64,000 nt of DNA from Straminergon stramineum (GCA_963920665.1 OY987273.1:11782501-11846500); one strand, 5' to 3'; shown: positions 12,836 to 26,600, counted from the first letter of the stretch. Notes: generated from the sequence alone by a model not told the origin. Program-made: numbers and translations.

Positions 12836-13611
12836 AAAAAAGAAAAGGTGCTTCAAAGTACCACACGGGTATAGTGTACCCCACGGGTTTAGGGTTTTGT
12901 ACAAATGCTTCTTCCCGTCTTCTCAGTCATTTCGAGGTCTTGCTTTCTGCTTCCTGCTCATTGCGACACCTCTGTTTTTAGGTGTCCATTTTTTGCGATT
13001 CTTTCTCCACGTTGAGAATTTTGTTTGCAAGATTTTTGTATGCATCGTTGGGGATTGTGCAAGTATGGAAGGAGGGTTGTGAGGCAGGCTTCGTAGTGTA
13101 GGGTTGCACCAATTTCGTTCTTGAAGTGGTGCCGCAAAGTTGCTTCAGCTGCTTCCTCATCGTCATAAGTTTCATTTGTTTCTTTTCTTTCTTGTCATTG
13201 TTGTTGGAGTTTTTTGTTTAATGATTACTAAATGCCAGGTTTTTGTATTATTTGCTTACTAGTTGTAGGATGCATTCCAAGCTTGCGTGTTTCCACATTT
13301 GCTAGGGTTTTGGACTTTCATTTGCCTACTTGCAACATGTCCTACTCAGTATTTCTCTGTGAACTTCTTTGTTTGGTCCAAATCCAAGTTTCGTAGGTGC
13401 ATTGGGAAAGTTCTGTTTGCGCATTCTTTTTTCTTGCTTTGCATTACTGTATTCTGCTTTCTTTGACTTGTATACAAATCGTTCTCATGAACCTCGTTGT
13501 CTGCAATATGGCATTTCAGATTGTGGGACGTTGAATCCTCTTATTGAATCAGTACAGGAACATGAAGCCACAGCACCATGACGGAAATTTCAGAATTTTT
13601 TCAAAAAGATG
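12836..13611 (+). promoter_or_regulatory. Putative 5' region of copy 1 with a possible first exon
   Basis: The composition becomes more balanced here and a TTTAGGGTTTT motif occurs at 12889, as in the region upstream of copy 3 (57.06-58.2 kb). At 13578 an ATG in a good plant context (CACCATGAC) opens a 34-nt segment (MTEISEFFQKDG) ending at a GTAAGC donor at 13612. Whether this is the true first exon is unproven, because no matching exon was found in copy 3. Confidence 0.3.
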
Positions 13612-13831
13612 GTAAGCTCCTTCTTGTGTTTCATATAATTATTGTTTTCATTGTTTCTAAGTCTTGCAGTCCATTATTCTTCATCTGACCCTGTCATTTG
13701 GAATTGCTTAGAGATACTGAGATCCTTCCTATAGTCCATTTCCTAATGCTTTAGATACATTTTGTCCCATTTCAAAGATTTAGGACTTCTCCATGTAGAT
13801 ATAGTTCTATCTGTTTTGAACTTGCAATAGC

Positions 13832-14492
13832 ATCGACTTGAATTCATGGGGGCTTTCACGGTCAGAGAAATTCAAGTCAATTCAGATTCAACTCGACATT
13901 AGTTCAACTCGAAGGCACCTTGTTATTGTAGAATGGTAGAAGGAATCCAGAGATATTCAAGTCGCATTGACTTGAATTCTAGCTCTATTATATGAGGAAA
14001 GTACATAGCAACAATAATGCATTACAGATTCAACTCGATTCGACATGAACATTCATTTGATTCTCAAATACCCTTGGCAAAACACATATAATTGCACCAA
14101 AGAATTCGAAGTAATGCAAACAAATTCAAGTCGAATCAACTTGAATTCCAAGGTTTATTATACGACGAGAGTAAATAGTAGCAATATTGCATTATAGATT
14201 CTACTCGATTCGACATGAACAATCATTTGATTCTCAAATATCCTAAACTACACATACGCGTATCTCACAAAAAATTAGAAGTGACACAAACAAATTCAAC
14301 TCGTATTGACTTGAAATGTACGATATTTTGTATCTTAAAAATAGAGCAACCCCCTAGACCTTGAAATCCACACCACAAAAACATATAATCCATCATAAAA
14401 CCCAATCCATAGTGAAACGTTGCGACAAAAAATTGACTTAAAAAATGAAAAATCATCACCCATCTGAACATTCAAGTTGATATGACTTGAAT
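13832..14492. repeat. Palindrome cluster upstream of copy 1, about 170 bp tandem units
   Basis: Palindromes occur at 13955-13977 (ATTCAAGTC / GACTTGAAT, perfect 9-bp arms), 14029-14049, 14123-14147, 14199-14219, 14294-14317 and 14470-14492, with half-sites around 13832-13920. They sit in a tandem unit of about 170 bp (from about 13953 and 14123) in which a TTCAAGTC-type site alternates with a TTCAACTCGATTCGACATGAA site. The cluster lies between the putative 5' region and the first recognised exon of copy 1, as the copy 3 cluster does at 58.4-58.9 kb. Confidence 0.75.
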
Positions 14493-14688
14493 CGAAAATC
14501 GAAAAACTTCTAGAACATAATTAACAGCTCAACTAAATCTAAATTTAAACACAAACACAAACAACTTAAGAAGAAACAATAAGATTCTAACAAATACTTG
14601 TTTGAGTGCTTTCAATTTCAACTTGTATCAAATTCAACTCTAAACAAAGAGTGAATCAATGAGCAAAAATGGAGGACCAAACTAAAAA

Positions 14689-17278
14689 ATGAAGCCACAC
14701 TTTCGAAGATTCATAATTGAAGGCGACAAGAACCCCGAGGACTATGGAGATGAACTCGTCCTCGGTGAGTGTTGGATGTGGAATGAGCCAGAACACATCG
14801 AGTGTTGGAGTATCGTCTTGACTCCCGTGTCTAGTCACTTGAGCTTCACAACAAAGTACAACAACTGTCCCACGACACTTCCAGTTTCATTATATGAAAC
14901 TGTGACGGAAGTCATTACTAGTCCTGACAATATGTTGATCATGTCATGCAAGATGATTAACCCTCATCAAGCTGAGGAATACGTCTTCTCTTATGTCATA
15001 CCTCCGAAGGTCTCCATCTTTTCGATATCCACTACATGCCGAAGCCTTGAAGACTCAGACTTCAATGAGCTTCAAAAAAATATTGTAAATCACATTGAGG
15101 AGAAAAGGTGGGTTTCCAAGAATGGAGGGCCCTTATTGTCGAAGACACTAGCGTCACGACTCAACGCAGTTTTCTAAGCGTTTGAACAACTGAAGCTGAA
15201 GAATGTGGAGAGAGCAAAAAATATGAAGCCTCTCTCCATAATGAAGTCCTACAACACAATAAGAGGGATTCATAGTTCTCTTGTCATCAAGATGACGGAG
15301 ACCGACATAGTAAGACGACGAAGAAAACTATCCAATGAGACGCCAAGGGTACACCCTTTGCCAACGCCATTGTGGGCACGAAGACTCGGAGAAAGCCTAT
15401 TGTAGACGCGGTTGCCAAAGCTCTAGAGGAGGATAGCATGGCATCCGTACTCACTATGCTTCTAAAGGACATATAGGGAAGCCAAGAAGAGCTGAATTAC
15501 GACAAGTCTAAGAAAACTTGTGAAGAATATTGGACATCGTGCACGGACTCTTACGTCTTTGGGATAGACAAGAAATTTACCATCCTGATTGAATAGTTGG
15601 AGACCCCTCTTGAGAATTTGAACATTCGAGGACTAGAAGAAAAGGGGGTAATGTCGTCACTAAAGTTCTTCCTAGAGATGTCCAATCCAGACAAGAAGAC
15701 CCTCTACGCAATGCCTCAGGATCTCACATTTAGGCCCTCGAACTCCAGAGACGTGAAGTCCGGAAAATTTTGGATGGTGAATGGTCAGCATAGCGTTGAG
15801 GCATTGAAGAGAATGAAGGCCATTTCAAAGGCTGAACAAAAGTTTGAGAAGTTCAAGGAGTGGGACTATTTTCTTGTCTAGAGTAAAGACGAGAGAATCA
15901 TTTGGAAAATTGCCGCATATTATAAGAAGGTGAACCATTTCTAGAACTATATGCCAACGTGGGCGACAAACATACTGAGCACAAGAAACGTGTGGATTAG
16001 TCTTGACCGTCTGTCTCCTCTGAAAGACCTAACGGAGTTGGGGAAAACTATGGCCGTCTGAAGTCGGACACCTCGAGACTTGGTCATGGCCAAGAAGTGG
16101 ATGGTATGCCCCTCCATTCAACTCGTATCGACTTGATTTGAATCCTAGTCTTTTGGAGAGCCACTGACACTAGTACATTGTATCATTGTTTTGTTGTGAC
16201 TGACCTCTCCCCTTTTATTGTTTTGGTACATGAGTTTCATGACGCTATGAAACTTCGTTTCATAATGATTGATGTCAAGAAGTCCCAGGGCACATTGAAC
16301 AAGAAGAAAGTGGCGGATATATCCATCCACAACAAAATAAAGATCATCACCACATTAGATGAAGTGCATAGTCTATGGAAAGATGTCATATCCAACCAAT
16401 CGCAAGGACTATTGATAGATCCATAATCCTTGTTGCCATTCAAGGATTCGAACAACTGGGATGTAGAGAAAGACGGGGTGATAAGTCGGGAGTTCTTCAA
16501 ATGGTTAGGCAACATGCCCGAATTTGATCTCAAGAAGTTGGCATTGCATCTGCTGAATAGAACGCTAGGAAGGGAGCATCCTCACCCAAAAGTGACCATC
16601 AAGAAGGTCTCGGGAGTCATTGTGGATTGCTACAGTGCGAAGGAATGGCTCGTGCAAAATAAATGATAGCAAGCCATCAAGAAGTACTTGTATTTCGAGA
16701 AGTCGAGCTTGGATTTCTTCAATAGTGATGGGGATTACAAAAAGGAGAAATGGAAGGCATTCAAGCAAAACTATGACATTATGAAGGCCACCAAACAACT
16801 CCTTCTGACGGCTCCCAGAGAAGAGTTCTTTTTGTAGGTGAAGAGACCAACAAACAAGAACAAAAGTTGCCGGGAGATTTCACCCTATGTTGCTGAGGTC
16901 TTTAAGGTCTTCCTGAAGAGCAAGGGGAAGTATAAGAAGTCGGACGCCAAATCATACTTGAGACCCTATGACACAAAGGACGACATACTATCGTCTTGCA
17001 GCAACGGCGTATGGAATGACGCCATGGGTGGCTCTCTCAAGCTTGTGTTGATCGACTTTCGAAACTTTTCAAGAGTGATCAACAAGGAGATAGCTCCTCG
17101 AGACTCTCCCTACTTCCTTGCATTCATGGATCTGCTCATGAAGTTGGATGATCCTTGCATGACCGACCTGGAGGTGTGGTTATGGATTTGCGGTGACCAA
17201 CAGACAAATGATGACTTGAGGGTACATGTCGCGGTGTTAAATTTTCGTTTTTATTGTCTACCTATGAAAACTAACTAG
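14689..17278 (+). pseudogene. Copy 1: ParB-methylase-like gene, decayed and truncated
   Basis: Matches copy 3 exon by exon. 14689-15177 corresponds to the N-terminal domain. 15480-16103 is ParB-like, with NGQHS at 15780-15794. 16232-17243 holds the helical region and the start of the methyltransferase fold (IDFRN in place of DPPY, then EVWLWICGDQ). In-frame stops: TAA 15175, TAG 15474, 15594, 15879 and 15942, TGA 16059, TAA 16424, TGA 16664, TAG 16667 and 16835, plus one frameshift between 15177 and 15350. Exon 16232-17278 stays in a single frame apart from stops. The intron 16104-16231 keeps its GTATGC donor, but its acceptor reads TACAT before GAGTTT where copy 3 has TACAG. The homology ends near 17243; the FAG motif, tail and HAD domain are missing and LTR-like DNA follows from 17357. 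Confidence 0.7.
16116..16138. repeat. Palindrome in the copy 1 intron
   Basis: ATTCAACTCGTATCGACTTG followed by ATT, imperfect, 12 bp after the donor of the intron between the ParB-like and helical exons. The equivalent copy 3 intron also carries one palindrome (60430-60448). Confidence 0.65.
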
Positions 17279-17356
17279 AAACCCAAACATAGGTATCCAA
17301 ATCTAGCTAAGCAACTAGTAGAAGCTAAAATAGAGATTGAAAATGAGGTAGTGGAT

Positions 17357-17790
17357 TATCACGCCCCTATCTTGTTGGGGTGTCCGAAATGCCTTAGTGA
17401 GCAAGGGGGACCTTGGGGGTGACTTCCCAAGCCTTACAATAGGCTAAGAAGGGAGAAATGAGAGACTCCCGAGCAAACAAGGCACAATAGCGCCTTGATT
17501 ATGAAGGGAATAGTGGCATGTCATACGTGCTTGGAAAGCTCTTGAGAAGACGCTTCTAACCGTCTAAAGAACGCGTGATTTGGACTAGTAGGCTAGAAGT
17601 TATGGCAGTTCAAAGTTGGGGGGGCCCGGTGGCGGCAGGACACTCAAAGCCTAGGTGTGAGGGGTTCTTAAGGAATCACTCAACCAAACATGACATGTAG
17701 CATATCATTGGAAAGATACAAAAACAAGTAACCTAGAATGCCATGCATTACGAGGTTCCAAGCCATGAGCCAAAAGTTATGGCCAAGAGA
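17357..17790 (+). mobile_element. LTR fragment related (inverted) to the 51581-52721 LTR
   Basis: Begins TATCACGCCCC and matches the reverse complement of 52350-52721 through several blocks, such as GTGAGCAAGGGGGAC, CGTCTAAAGAACGCGTGAT and GTTCAAAGTTGGGGG. The likely first base pair (TA for TG) is mutated. The match fades beyond about 17790, so the far end and target duplication cannot be placed. It lies just after the break point of copy 1. Confidence 0.65.
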
Positions 17791-17809
17791 AGGGCCGTGG
17801 TGAAGGTGT

Positions 17810-18350
17810 GACTGTAAATGCGAGGCGACTGCAAGTATAAGGCGACTTCAAGTCCCCAAGGGACGACTTCGGGTCCCCAAGGGGCAACTTTAGGTCCTTA
17901 AAGGGTGAGTGCGGGTCCCAAGGGGTGAGTGGAGGTCCCAAGGGGTGAGTGGAGGTCCCAAGGGCAAGTGGAGGTGCCAAAGGGGCAATTGCTTGTCCTC
18001 AAAGGCAATTGTCCCTAAAAAGTGACCTTGGGTGTCAAAGGTGCAATTACATATCTCCTAGGGACTACCTTGGGTGTCCAAAAATGATTGTAGGTCTTTA
18101 AGAGGTGACCGCTAGTATCAAAGGATGATTGTAAGTCTTCAAGGAGTGATTCTTCTATATACTTCTAGGGTGTTAAGGGGATACCGTGGGTAGCCCAAGT
18201 GGCCAAAGTATGATTGGAGGTGGCCAAAGGAGGTTGTAGGTGGTCAAGGATGATTGCAAATTAATAAAGGGCAACTACAAATTAGACAACAAGAAATTAT
18301 AAGTAGACAAAAAGCAACTATGGATAGGCAAAAGGGCACTTGTAGATAAA
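17810..18350 (+). repeat. G-rich minisatellite, left arm
   Basis: A degenerate unit of about 25-30 bp around GGTCCCAAGGGGTGAGTGGA and GCGACTTCGGGTCCCCAAGG. The same words recur at 20.98-23.38 kb and, inverted, at 27.16-27.43 kb. Confidence 0.7.
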
Positions 18351-18439
18351 GCATATGTTTGTAGGACATATATAAAGGGGAGATTGTAAAAAGGAAATAA
18401 AACCAATCTCTTTTAAAAAGCAAAAATTGGGACAAATAA

Positions 18440-20950
18440 AAGAAAATGTTCTTTCCATCTTTTGTATTTATTTTTAAATCAACATGATAAATATTAAAGA
18501 ATTAGGATGAATCTTTGCAAATGAAAAATTACAAAGAATAATAAAAATTTATGTTTATTTAAATTTTAATTTTTAAATTTTAATTTCAAATATCTACAAG
18601 ACAAGTAAGAAATGATTAGGATAAGTCTTTGAGATTGCAAAAAATAAATGGAGATAAAAGTTCTTATTTAAATCTCTATTTGTTATTTATCTATAAAATC
18701 AAAGTGATGAATAATTCATTATTAGGAATAATTTTGGAGAATTGCCAAAAATAAATATGGAAATTTACTTAAGTCTCCACCCTTTGTTTTATAGTTTTAT
18801 TTACATCACAATGACAAATAATACATATGTGAGATAACTCTTTGAGAAATTGTCAAAAGTAAATGGAAATGTTTGTACTAAAATGTCCACCCTTTATTTT
18901 TTGTTTTGAAAATCAAAGGTACAAAGCATTCATGATTAAAAGGACTCTAGAAAAATTGCAAAAAATAAATAGGGAAGTTCTTACTTAAATATCCATGCTT
19001 TATTTTATATTTTAGATCAACATAATAAACAAAGCAAAAGTAGGATGATCCTTATAACATTCAATAGCCTATGTGCCTACCACTTGTCCACTTAGGGACT
19101 TAGCTACTAAGGGATGTGGAATACTTCATACCATCTACTCTAAAGCCAAGGCACTGATAGGGCATGCTCCTAAATGGTATGCTTGAGATTTGCAAAAAAA
19201 TAAAATGGATAAGTTCTTGTTTAAATTTCCACCTTTTTTATTTTTAAATTAATGTGACAAATTATCCATAATTAGGAGGACTCTCTATAAATTACAAAAC
19301 GTAATCAAAAAAATTATTTCTTAAATCTTCACCTTTTATTTTATTTTTCTAAAAATGAACCAATTTCATTGAAAGGAAAAACCTTTTTTTTATAAAATTA
19401 AAGTAAAAAATAATTCATGATAAATAAGAATTGTGAAAAAGAAATAGTTCTTACTTAAATATCTACCTTTTATTTTTTAATCTTAGATAAATATGATAAA
19501 TTTTAGATGAGACGGATGAGTAGGGTTTAGGTTCTTTGAGATTTGCAAAAAATAATTGGATAATTTCTTATTGAAATCTTCAACCTTTATATTTGATTTA
19601 GGATTTGAGCATAAGAAGTAATTCAAAATTAGTAGAACTCTTTAAAATTGCAAAAACTTATTAATTCAATAGAAAAAAAATCTGATTTAAATCTTCACTC
19701 TTTACTTTTTATTTATAAAATCTAAGAAAAAAATAATTGATTATAAGAAAGAGTCTTGGAGAATTACAAAAAATAAAGAGCTAAGTTTTTACTTAAATCT
19801 CCATGTTTTATTTTTAATTTTCAAATGAATGTGACAAATGATACTCAAGTAGGATGAGTCTTTCAAAATTCTCAAAAATAAATAAAGAAGTTCTTGCTAA
19901 AATCTCAAATCCTAAGTTTTTAATTGAAAAAGCAAAGGGACCAATAGTTCCTTATAAGGAAGAATCATTACGAATTGCAAAAAACTTATCAAAGAACTTA
20001 TACTTAAACATCCTTTCTATATTTTTTATTTTTTATTTTGTGTAACAAATAATACTTCATTAGGATAAATTTTTAAAAAATTGAAAATAGATTGGATATT
20101 TTCCTACTTAAATTGCCACCAATTATTTTTTGATTTACAATATTTAAGTGATAAATAATTCATGACTAGAAAAAATTCTAGAAAATTGCAAAAATTAAGT
20201 AAGAAAGCTTTTATTCAAATCTTTACCCTTTCTTTTTGGCTTACATAATAAAAGTGAAAAAAAATCCATAATAAGGAGTCTTTAAGCATCCAGAAATGGG
20301 AAAGTTCTTACTTGAATCTCCACCCATTCTTTTTTATTTACAGAATGAAAGTGACAAATAATTCATGATGAGCACATAAGGAGTCTTGAAGATTTGCAAA
20401 AATGAAATAGGGAATTTCTTACATAAATCTTTGTCTTTTATTTTTTATTCTTTATTCTTAGAATCAACACAACAAATGATTCATAATGACAAAGATTCTT
20501 TGAAAATAGCCAAAAAAATGTTAGGGTTGGAAATGGTTTATTTTTTATTTCTAAATTAAAGGGACAAATAATATATGAGTAGAATGATTTTTGGAGAATT
20601 GCAAAAACCAATGGATAAATTTTGACTTAAGTATCAAAATTATTATATATTGTAAAAATATACAATATATTTATTATGAAATCAAAGTTATAAATAATTC
20701 ATAATTAGGACAACTCTTGGAAAATTGCAAAAAATTTAAAGGAGAAGTCATAACTTCAAATCACCACCATTTATTTTTATTTTTTAAATAAACATCAAGA
20801 ATAGTAGATGAATAGGATGAATCTTTGAAAATTGCAATAAATAATAGGACAAGTTCTTCTTCAAATCATCACCCTTTGTTTATTATATTTAAAATCAATG
20901 TCACAAATCATTGATGAATGATTAATATAGAAGATTGGTCATTCATTCCT
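18440..20950 (+). repeat. AT-rich satellite, about 105 bp unit, left arm
   Basis: About 24 degenerate copies of a unit ordered as AATTGCAAAAAATAAAT, then GTTCTTACTTAAATCTCCACC, then TTTATTTTT, then AAAGTGACAAATAATTCATGA, then AGGAnGACTCTT. Short open frames here are by-products of the repeat. 19030-19190 interrupts the pattern with unrelated sequence. Confidence 0.75.
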
Positions 20951-20959
20951 TGAAAAGAA

Positions 20960-23390
20960 TTTTGTCTTCCTCAAGAAATGTGTGTTGCGTGTAGGAGGGG
21001 CAACCTGAAGAAGATTACTGAGTATAAAAGCGACTACGGAAGGGGCAACTTCGGCTATAAGAAAGGTTATTTCCTTGAACAAACATTTTTTTCTCCCAAA
21101 GGAATGCATATGGGTCTAAGGGCGACTTTGGGTAGAAGAAAGATCAACTTTTTAAGAAAACAATTTTCCATCCAAAGGGGCACAAGGTGCAAGGGTGACA
21201 TTGGATGGAAGAATGATCATCTCCTTGAACAAATAATTATTCTCTCAAAGGGGTGCAAGGTCCAAGGGTGACTACGGGCAACTTCCCTAGAAAATCCTAG
21301 CATTTTGACACTGATTCAGAAGTGATTTAGAGAAAAACAATGGTTTAAGAAATGGAGACTTGGAAAAGCCCTTCTCCCTTAGATTTCATTTCCACTCCTC
21401 GAATCCTCTCGGTCATGTATAATTCAACACGGTCATTTCTTAAATTAAAACTTGGAGGGATTGAGGGAACACATTTGAAGAACAACTTTCCTTGGGGGGG
21501 CCAACGTCCCCAAAACATTATGGCATCATGGCATGGATTAGGAATTGATTTACGAAAGAAAATAGGTAATGGTTTAAGAAATGGAGACTTGGAAAAGCCC
21601 TCCTCCCCTCATTTCATTTCCCTTCCATCATAGCATTGTCGTCATGAATAGTTCACCCTATAATACATTTCGATTATTTGAAAAATATTTGAAAATATAA
21701 ATGAATATGAAATCTATTGAATTATGAAAATTATGAGGTAGCATATTTACATAGTTCATGTCTTATTAGTATGATGTCTCTTTGTTTAAAAAGTTGATGA
21801 CAAAATATGAAAAACAATACACATGAATAGGTGAATTTGTCCCTTCCAAAAGCTTAAAATACATTAATCTTGTCATGGCATAGAACTAGAATATTTAAGG
21901 TCATATATATAATGAATGCATTTTAGATTGTTAGCTCCTATAAAGAATAGGGTTTACAATTTAGGATTTGGAAAGATCTTTTATATTATCTTTAATTATC
22001 TCTAATAAAAATTTAGTATTAACACACTACTACTTTACTATTAACTAACAACTAACATTTATTAAAAGATCAATTACATTTAATGAATGATACAAAGAAG
22101 CTAGACAATATTAAATTAGGAGATAGTGTACATCTTCCTCTACTGTCTTGATTCCTAGTCTAAGGTGACTTTGGGTTAGATGTGAGTTCATTAATGAGGG
22201 ACAACTATAGGTCATAGGCAACCGCGGGTGGAGGAAATGGCTAGTAGTATTATGGTGTGCCAAATTTTTGAGGTAGAGGGCTAGTTCGGGTCTTGGGCGA
22301 TTGCAGGTCTAAGGGTCGCCTTCAGGTCCAAGGGGCGAATTGAAGGTGGAAGAAAGGCCATTTTTCAAACCAACACCTTCTTCTGAAAGAGGCACATGCA
22401 CAAATAAGGGCAACCCTGGGTCTAGGGCAACTTTGGTTCAAAGGAAAGGCCATTTGGAGAACCAACACTTTCTTTTCAAAGGGGCGCGTTCACAAACAAG
22501 GGCGACCGTGGGTCTAGGGTGACTTCGGGTTCAAGGGGCAACTTTGGGTCCAGGAAAGGCCATTTTGGGAACCAAGACTTTCCTTTCAAAGGGGCGCATG
22601 CACAAACAAGGGCGACTGTGGATCTAGGGTGACTTCGGGTGAAAACATGGTTGTTCGGCTGAACAACTCGACAACACGACGAACACGACGTCCAACACGT
22701 CTAGTAAACCCCCTTGTCCATCTAATAAAGTCAACTTTAAGGTTGACTTTCAAATAAAACACTTTCTATTTCCAATCTTGACATATTTGAGTTTCATTTT
22801 ATTGAAGTGTCTCAATTTAATAATCACTTATTCCATTCTTAATTATGGATCATAAATAAAATGAGATTTCAAATTATCTCTGCTATTAAGATAAGGCTTT
22901 ATTCGTCAAAATTGTCATGTATACACGACACTCGTCTTGTACGACATGTGACATCAGACGAACAACTCGACACCCAACCCCAAAATGTGTTCGACAGAAC
23001 AACTATGGGTGAAAAGGGCAACTTCGGGTCCAAGGAAAGGTCATACTAGGAACCAACATTTTCTTTTCAAAAGGGCGCATGTACAAACAAGAGCGACTAT
23101 GGGTCTTGGGCAACTTCGGATCCAAAGGGCGACTTCGGGTCCAAAGAAACTTAAGGTCATTTGGAGAACCAACACTTTTTTTTCAAAGGGGTGCATGCAC
23201 AAACAAGGCAACCGCAAGTCTAGGGGGCAACTACGGGTCAAAAAGGCAACCTCAAGGTGTAAAAAAGGTCATTTTTTAATCTAACAACTTTTTCTTTTTC
23301 AAAGGGGCGCATGCACAAGGGCGACTTTGAGTCTTGGGCGACCTCGGGTATGAGGGTGACTTCAAGTGGAAGATTTTCTCCCTTGAAAGG
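20960..23390 (+). repeat. Central G-rich repeat region
   Basis: Units of roughly 110-140 bp combine GGGCGACTTCGGGTCCAAGG, an AAGGCCATTTnGGGAACCAA block and CTTTCTTTTCAAAGGGGCGC followed by ATGCACAAACAAGGGCGA. Clear copies start near 22330, 22440, 22560, 23030, 23150 and 23270, with a more diverged set at 20.98-21.30 kb. 21300-22150 is mostly unrelated sequence with a small internal duplication (GGTTTAAGAAATGGAGACTT at 21341 and 21571). Frames such as 22985-23284 are repeat-derived, not genes. Confidence 0.7.
22637..23015. mobile_element. Mutator-type MITE (361 bp) with 9-bp target duplication
   Basis: The element lies at 22646-23006, flanked by perfect GGGTGAAAA copies (22637-22645 and 23007-23015). 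Its ends form imperfect terminal inverted repeats: TGGTTGTTCGGCTGAACA on the left against the complement of TGTTCGACAGAACAACTA on the right. It interrupts the G-rich repeat, so the repeat is older. There is no coding capacity, so it is non-autonomous. The 9-bp duplication is the hallmark of Mutator-like elements. Confidence 0.75.
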
Positions 23391-23689
23391 CTCATACGAG
23401 TCATCAAACCAAAATCTAGAGAATCAATAGTGAAATAATTGTACAATTATGTAAGAAAATAGTTAAATGGTACTTTGGAGGTTACATGAACTATTTTTGT
23501 CATCTTTAAGGAATAGGTAAAGGAGAACATTGATGAAGTGACTTGGGTTGAAGAAATTTTAAAATTCCTTCAAAAGATATTTTTTTTTCTTCATAAAGTG
23601 TATGCAGGTGGGACAACCTTGTGAGTAGCACCTAGAGAGGGGGTTATATAAAGTAGACTAAGGACTAATCTTCTTCAAAATAAAACATA

Positions 23690-26600
23690 GAGATTAATTT
23701 AAAAAGAACTCACTCATTCTGTTTTTGCAATTCTCAAAAAATTATCCAACTCATGTATTATTTGTCACGTAAATTATATAAATAAAGAAAATATAAGATA
23801 GAGATTTAAGTAAGAGTTTTTCTATTCATTCTTTTGAAATTCTTTATGATTCTTCCTAATCATGAATGATTTGTCTCTTTAAATGTAGAAATAAAAAATA
23901 GAGGGTGGTTATTTAGATAAAAACCTTCCCTTTGAATTTTTGAAATTTTTTCCTTGTCCTATTCATTAATTTTTTTTGTCACGTTGATTGTAAAGGTAAA
24001 AAATAAAGGGTAGAGATTTAAATAGATACCTTCCATTTTATTTATTTTTCAATTCTCAAAGAATCATCCTACTCATATATTAATTGCTATGTTCATAGAA
24101 AAATCAAAATTAAAAGGTGAAGATTGAAGGAAGACCGCACCAATCCATTTTTATAATTCTCAAAGAATCATACTACTTATAATTTATTTGTTACTTTATT
24201 TTATAAAGAATAAAAAAGGTAGAGATTTAATGAAAAAATATTCTATTTGATATTTGCATTCCTCAAAGAGTTCTAATACTTTTGAAGTTATTTGACATAT
24301 TGATCTAAAAAGAAAAAGAAAAGGTGGACATTGAAATAAGAACTCCATTGTTTAGTTTCTACATTTCTCAAACAGTCCTTTTAATAATAACTATTTTCTC
24401 TTTCATTTTGTAAGCAAAAAATAAAGGGTGGAGATTGAAGTACAAATTCCCTTTTTTATTTCTCCAAGACTCCTTATCATGATCAATATATTTTCCACTC
24501 TACTTTTAAAAATAAAAATTAAAGGGTGGAAATGTGAGTAAGAACTTTCCTTTTTAATCTTTGCAATTTTCATAGAGTCCTCATTATGAATTATTTATTA
24601 CATTGAATCTAAAAGTGAAAATTAAAGGGTAGAGATTTAAATAAGAACTCCCCTATTTGTTTTTTTACAATTCTTCTAGAGTCCTTATAATCATAAAGTG
24701 TTTCATTTTAAGTATATAAATAAAAAATAAAGGGAGGAGATTTAAGTACAAACTTTTGTACTTATTTTTGGAAATTCTCAAAGTGTCACCCTAATTACAA
24801 ATCATTTACAAATCATTTGCTATTTTGATTTTTAAAATTCAAGGTGAAAATTTAAGTAAGAACTTACTTACTTACCCATTTGTGTTTTGCAATTCTCAAA
24901 GAACCATCCTATTCATGAATCAATTGTCAAGTTGATCTAAAAATTAAAATAAAATGGTAGAGAATTAAGTAAGATCTTTTATTATTTTCAATTCCTAAAA
25001 AGTCTTCCTGATTATGAGTAAATTTCTTCATTGATTTAAAAGTAAAAAATAAATAGTTCTGATATGAGAAAAAATTCTCTTTCTCATTTTGAACTATTCT
25101 TTAAGAGCCCTTACAATCATAAATCATTTCTTATGTTGATAATAAAAATGGAAAACAAAGGGGGGACATTTAAGTAAGAACATTTCCATTTCTATTTTGC
25201 AATTCATCTTGAAGACTATTAATCCAGATGAATGATTTGTGATTTTGATTTTATAATTAAAAAAAATAGGTATAAATTTTGAAAGAAATCTCTTCCATTT
25301 CTTTTGGGAATCTTCAAAAACTCATTGTATCCATGTATTCTTTGTCATGTTGATCTAAGAATAAAAATGAAGGGTGGTGAATTTAGAAGAAGTTATTCTT
25401 GCTAATTTTTTTTCTTGCAATTTTGAAAGTTAGAGTCCTCTCAATTTTGAATAATTTGTCATATTAATATTTTTTAAAAGAAATAAATGGTGGAAATTTA
25501 AGTAACGAACTTTCCTATTCATTTTTCACAATTCTCAAAGAATAATTCTAAGTCTTAGTCACATATTCTTTATCACTTTGATTTAAAAATAAAACATAGG
25601 GTGCAGATTAAACTATTGAAGTAAGAACATGCTCAATTATATTTTGCAATTCACAAAAAATCATCCCTCTCATGTGTTATTTGTCACATTGATTTAAAAA
25701 TAAAAGGTAAAGGGTGAATATTTAAATAAAAACCTTCCTCTTTATTTCTTGAAATTTTTGTAAGCTTCTTCTAATCATGAATACTTTTCCACTTTGATTT
25801 TATAAATACTAAGTAAATGTTGATGATTTAAGCAAGAAATTTTCATTTTCATTTTTGCAATTTTCAGTTACTTGTCAAGTCAATTTTGAAAATAAAAATG
25901 AAGTGTAGGGATTGAATTAAGAATGTCCTAATTTACTTTTTGTAATATTCAAAGAATCATCTTACACATGTATTATTTGTCACATTGATCTCCTGATAAA
26001 AATAAAGGGTGGAGATTTAAATAAGTCTAGACCTTTTGATTTATTTTTCTCAATTATCCAAAATTCTTCCTAATCATGAACTATTTGTCACCTTGATTCT
26101 ACAAGTAATAAATAATAAACAATGGATGAAAGTTTTAGGTGCCAGATCTCCTCCATTTATTTTTTGAAATCTTTCAAGAATCATCGTATTCATACATTAA
26201 TGGTCACATTGATTTTAGAATAAAAATAAAGGATGAAAAATTAATTAAAACCTTTTTTTATGTAATTTTTGAAATTTTTAAAGAGTCCTTTTAATTTGAA
26301 TAATTTTTCATGATAATTTTAAAAACAAAGAATAAAAGTTGGAGATTTCAATAAAACTTTCCTATTTGTTTTTTGCAATTTTCAATTAAGAATCCTACTC
26401 ATATATTATTTCCCACTTTGATCTAAAAATAAAATTTACATGGGAGGGATTGAAGTAAGATTGTATATCTAATTTATGTTTTGCAATTCACAAAGAATCA
26501 TATTTCTCATGTATTATTTGTCATATGATTTAAAAATTATAAAAAATACAGGTGGATATTTAAATAAAAACTTTCCTATTTATTTATTTCAGTTTTTCTA

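Noticed and set aside
22985..23284. A 99-residue protein gene
   Set aside because: The frame is produced by the G-rich tandem repeat and has the same content as neighbouring repeat units.
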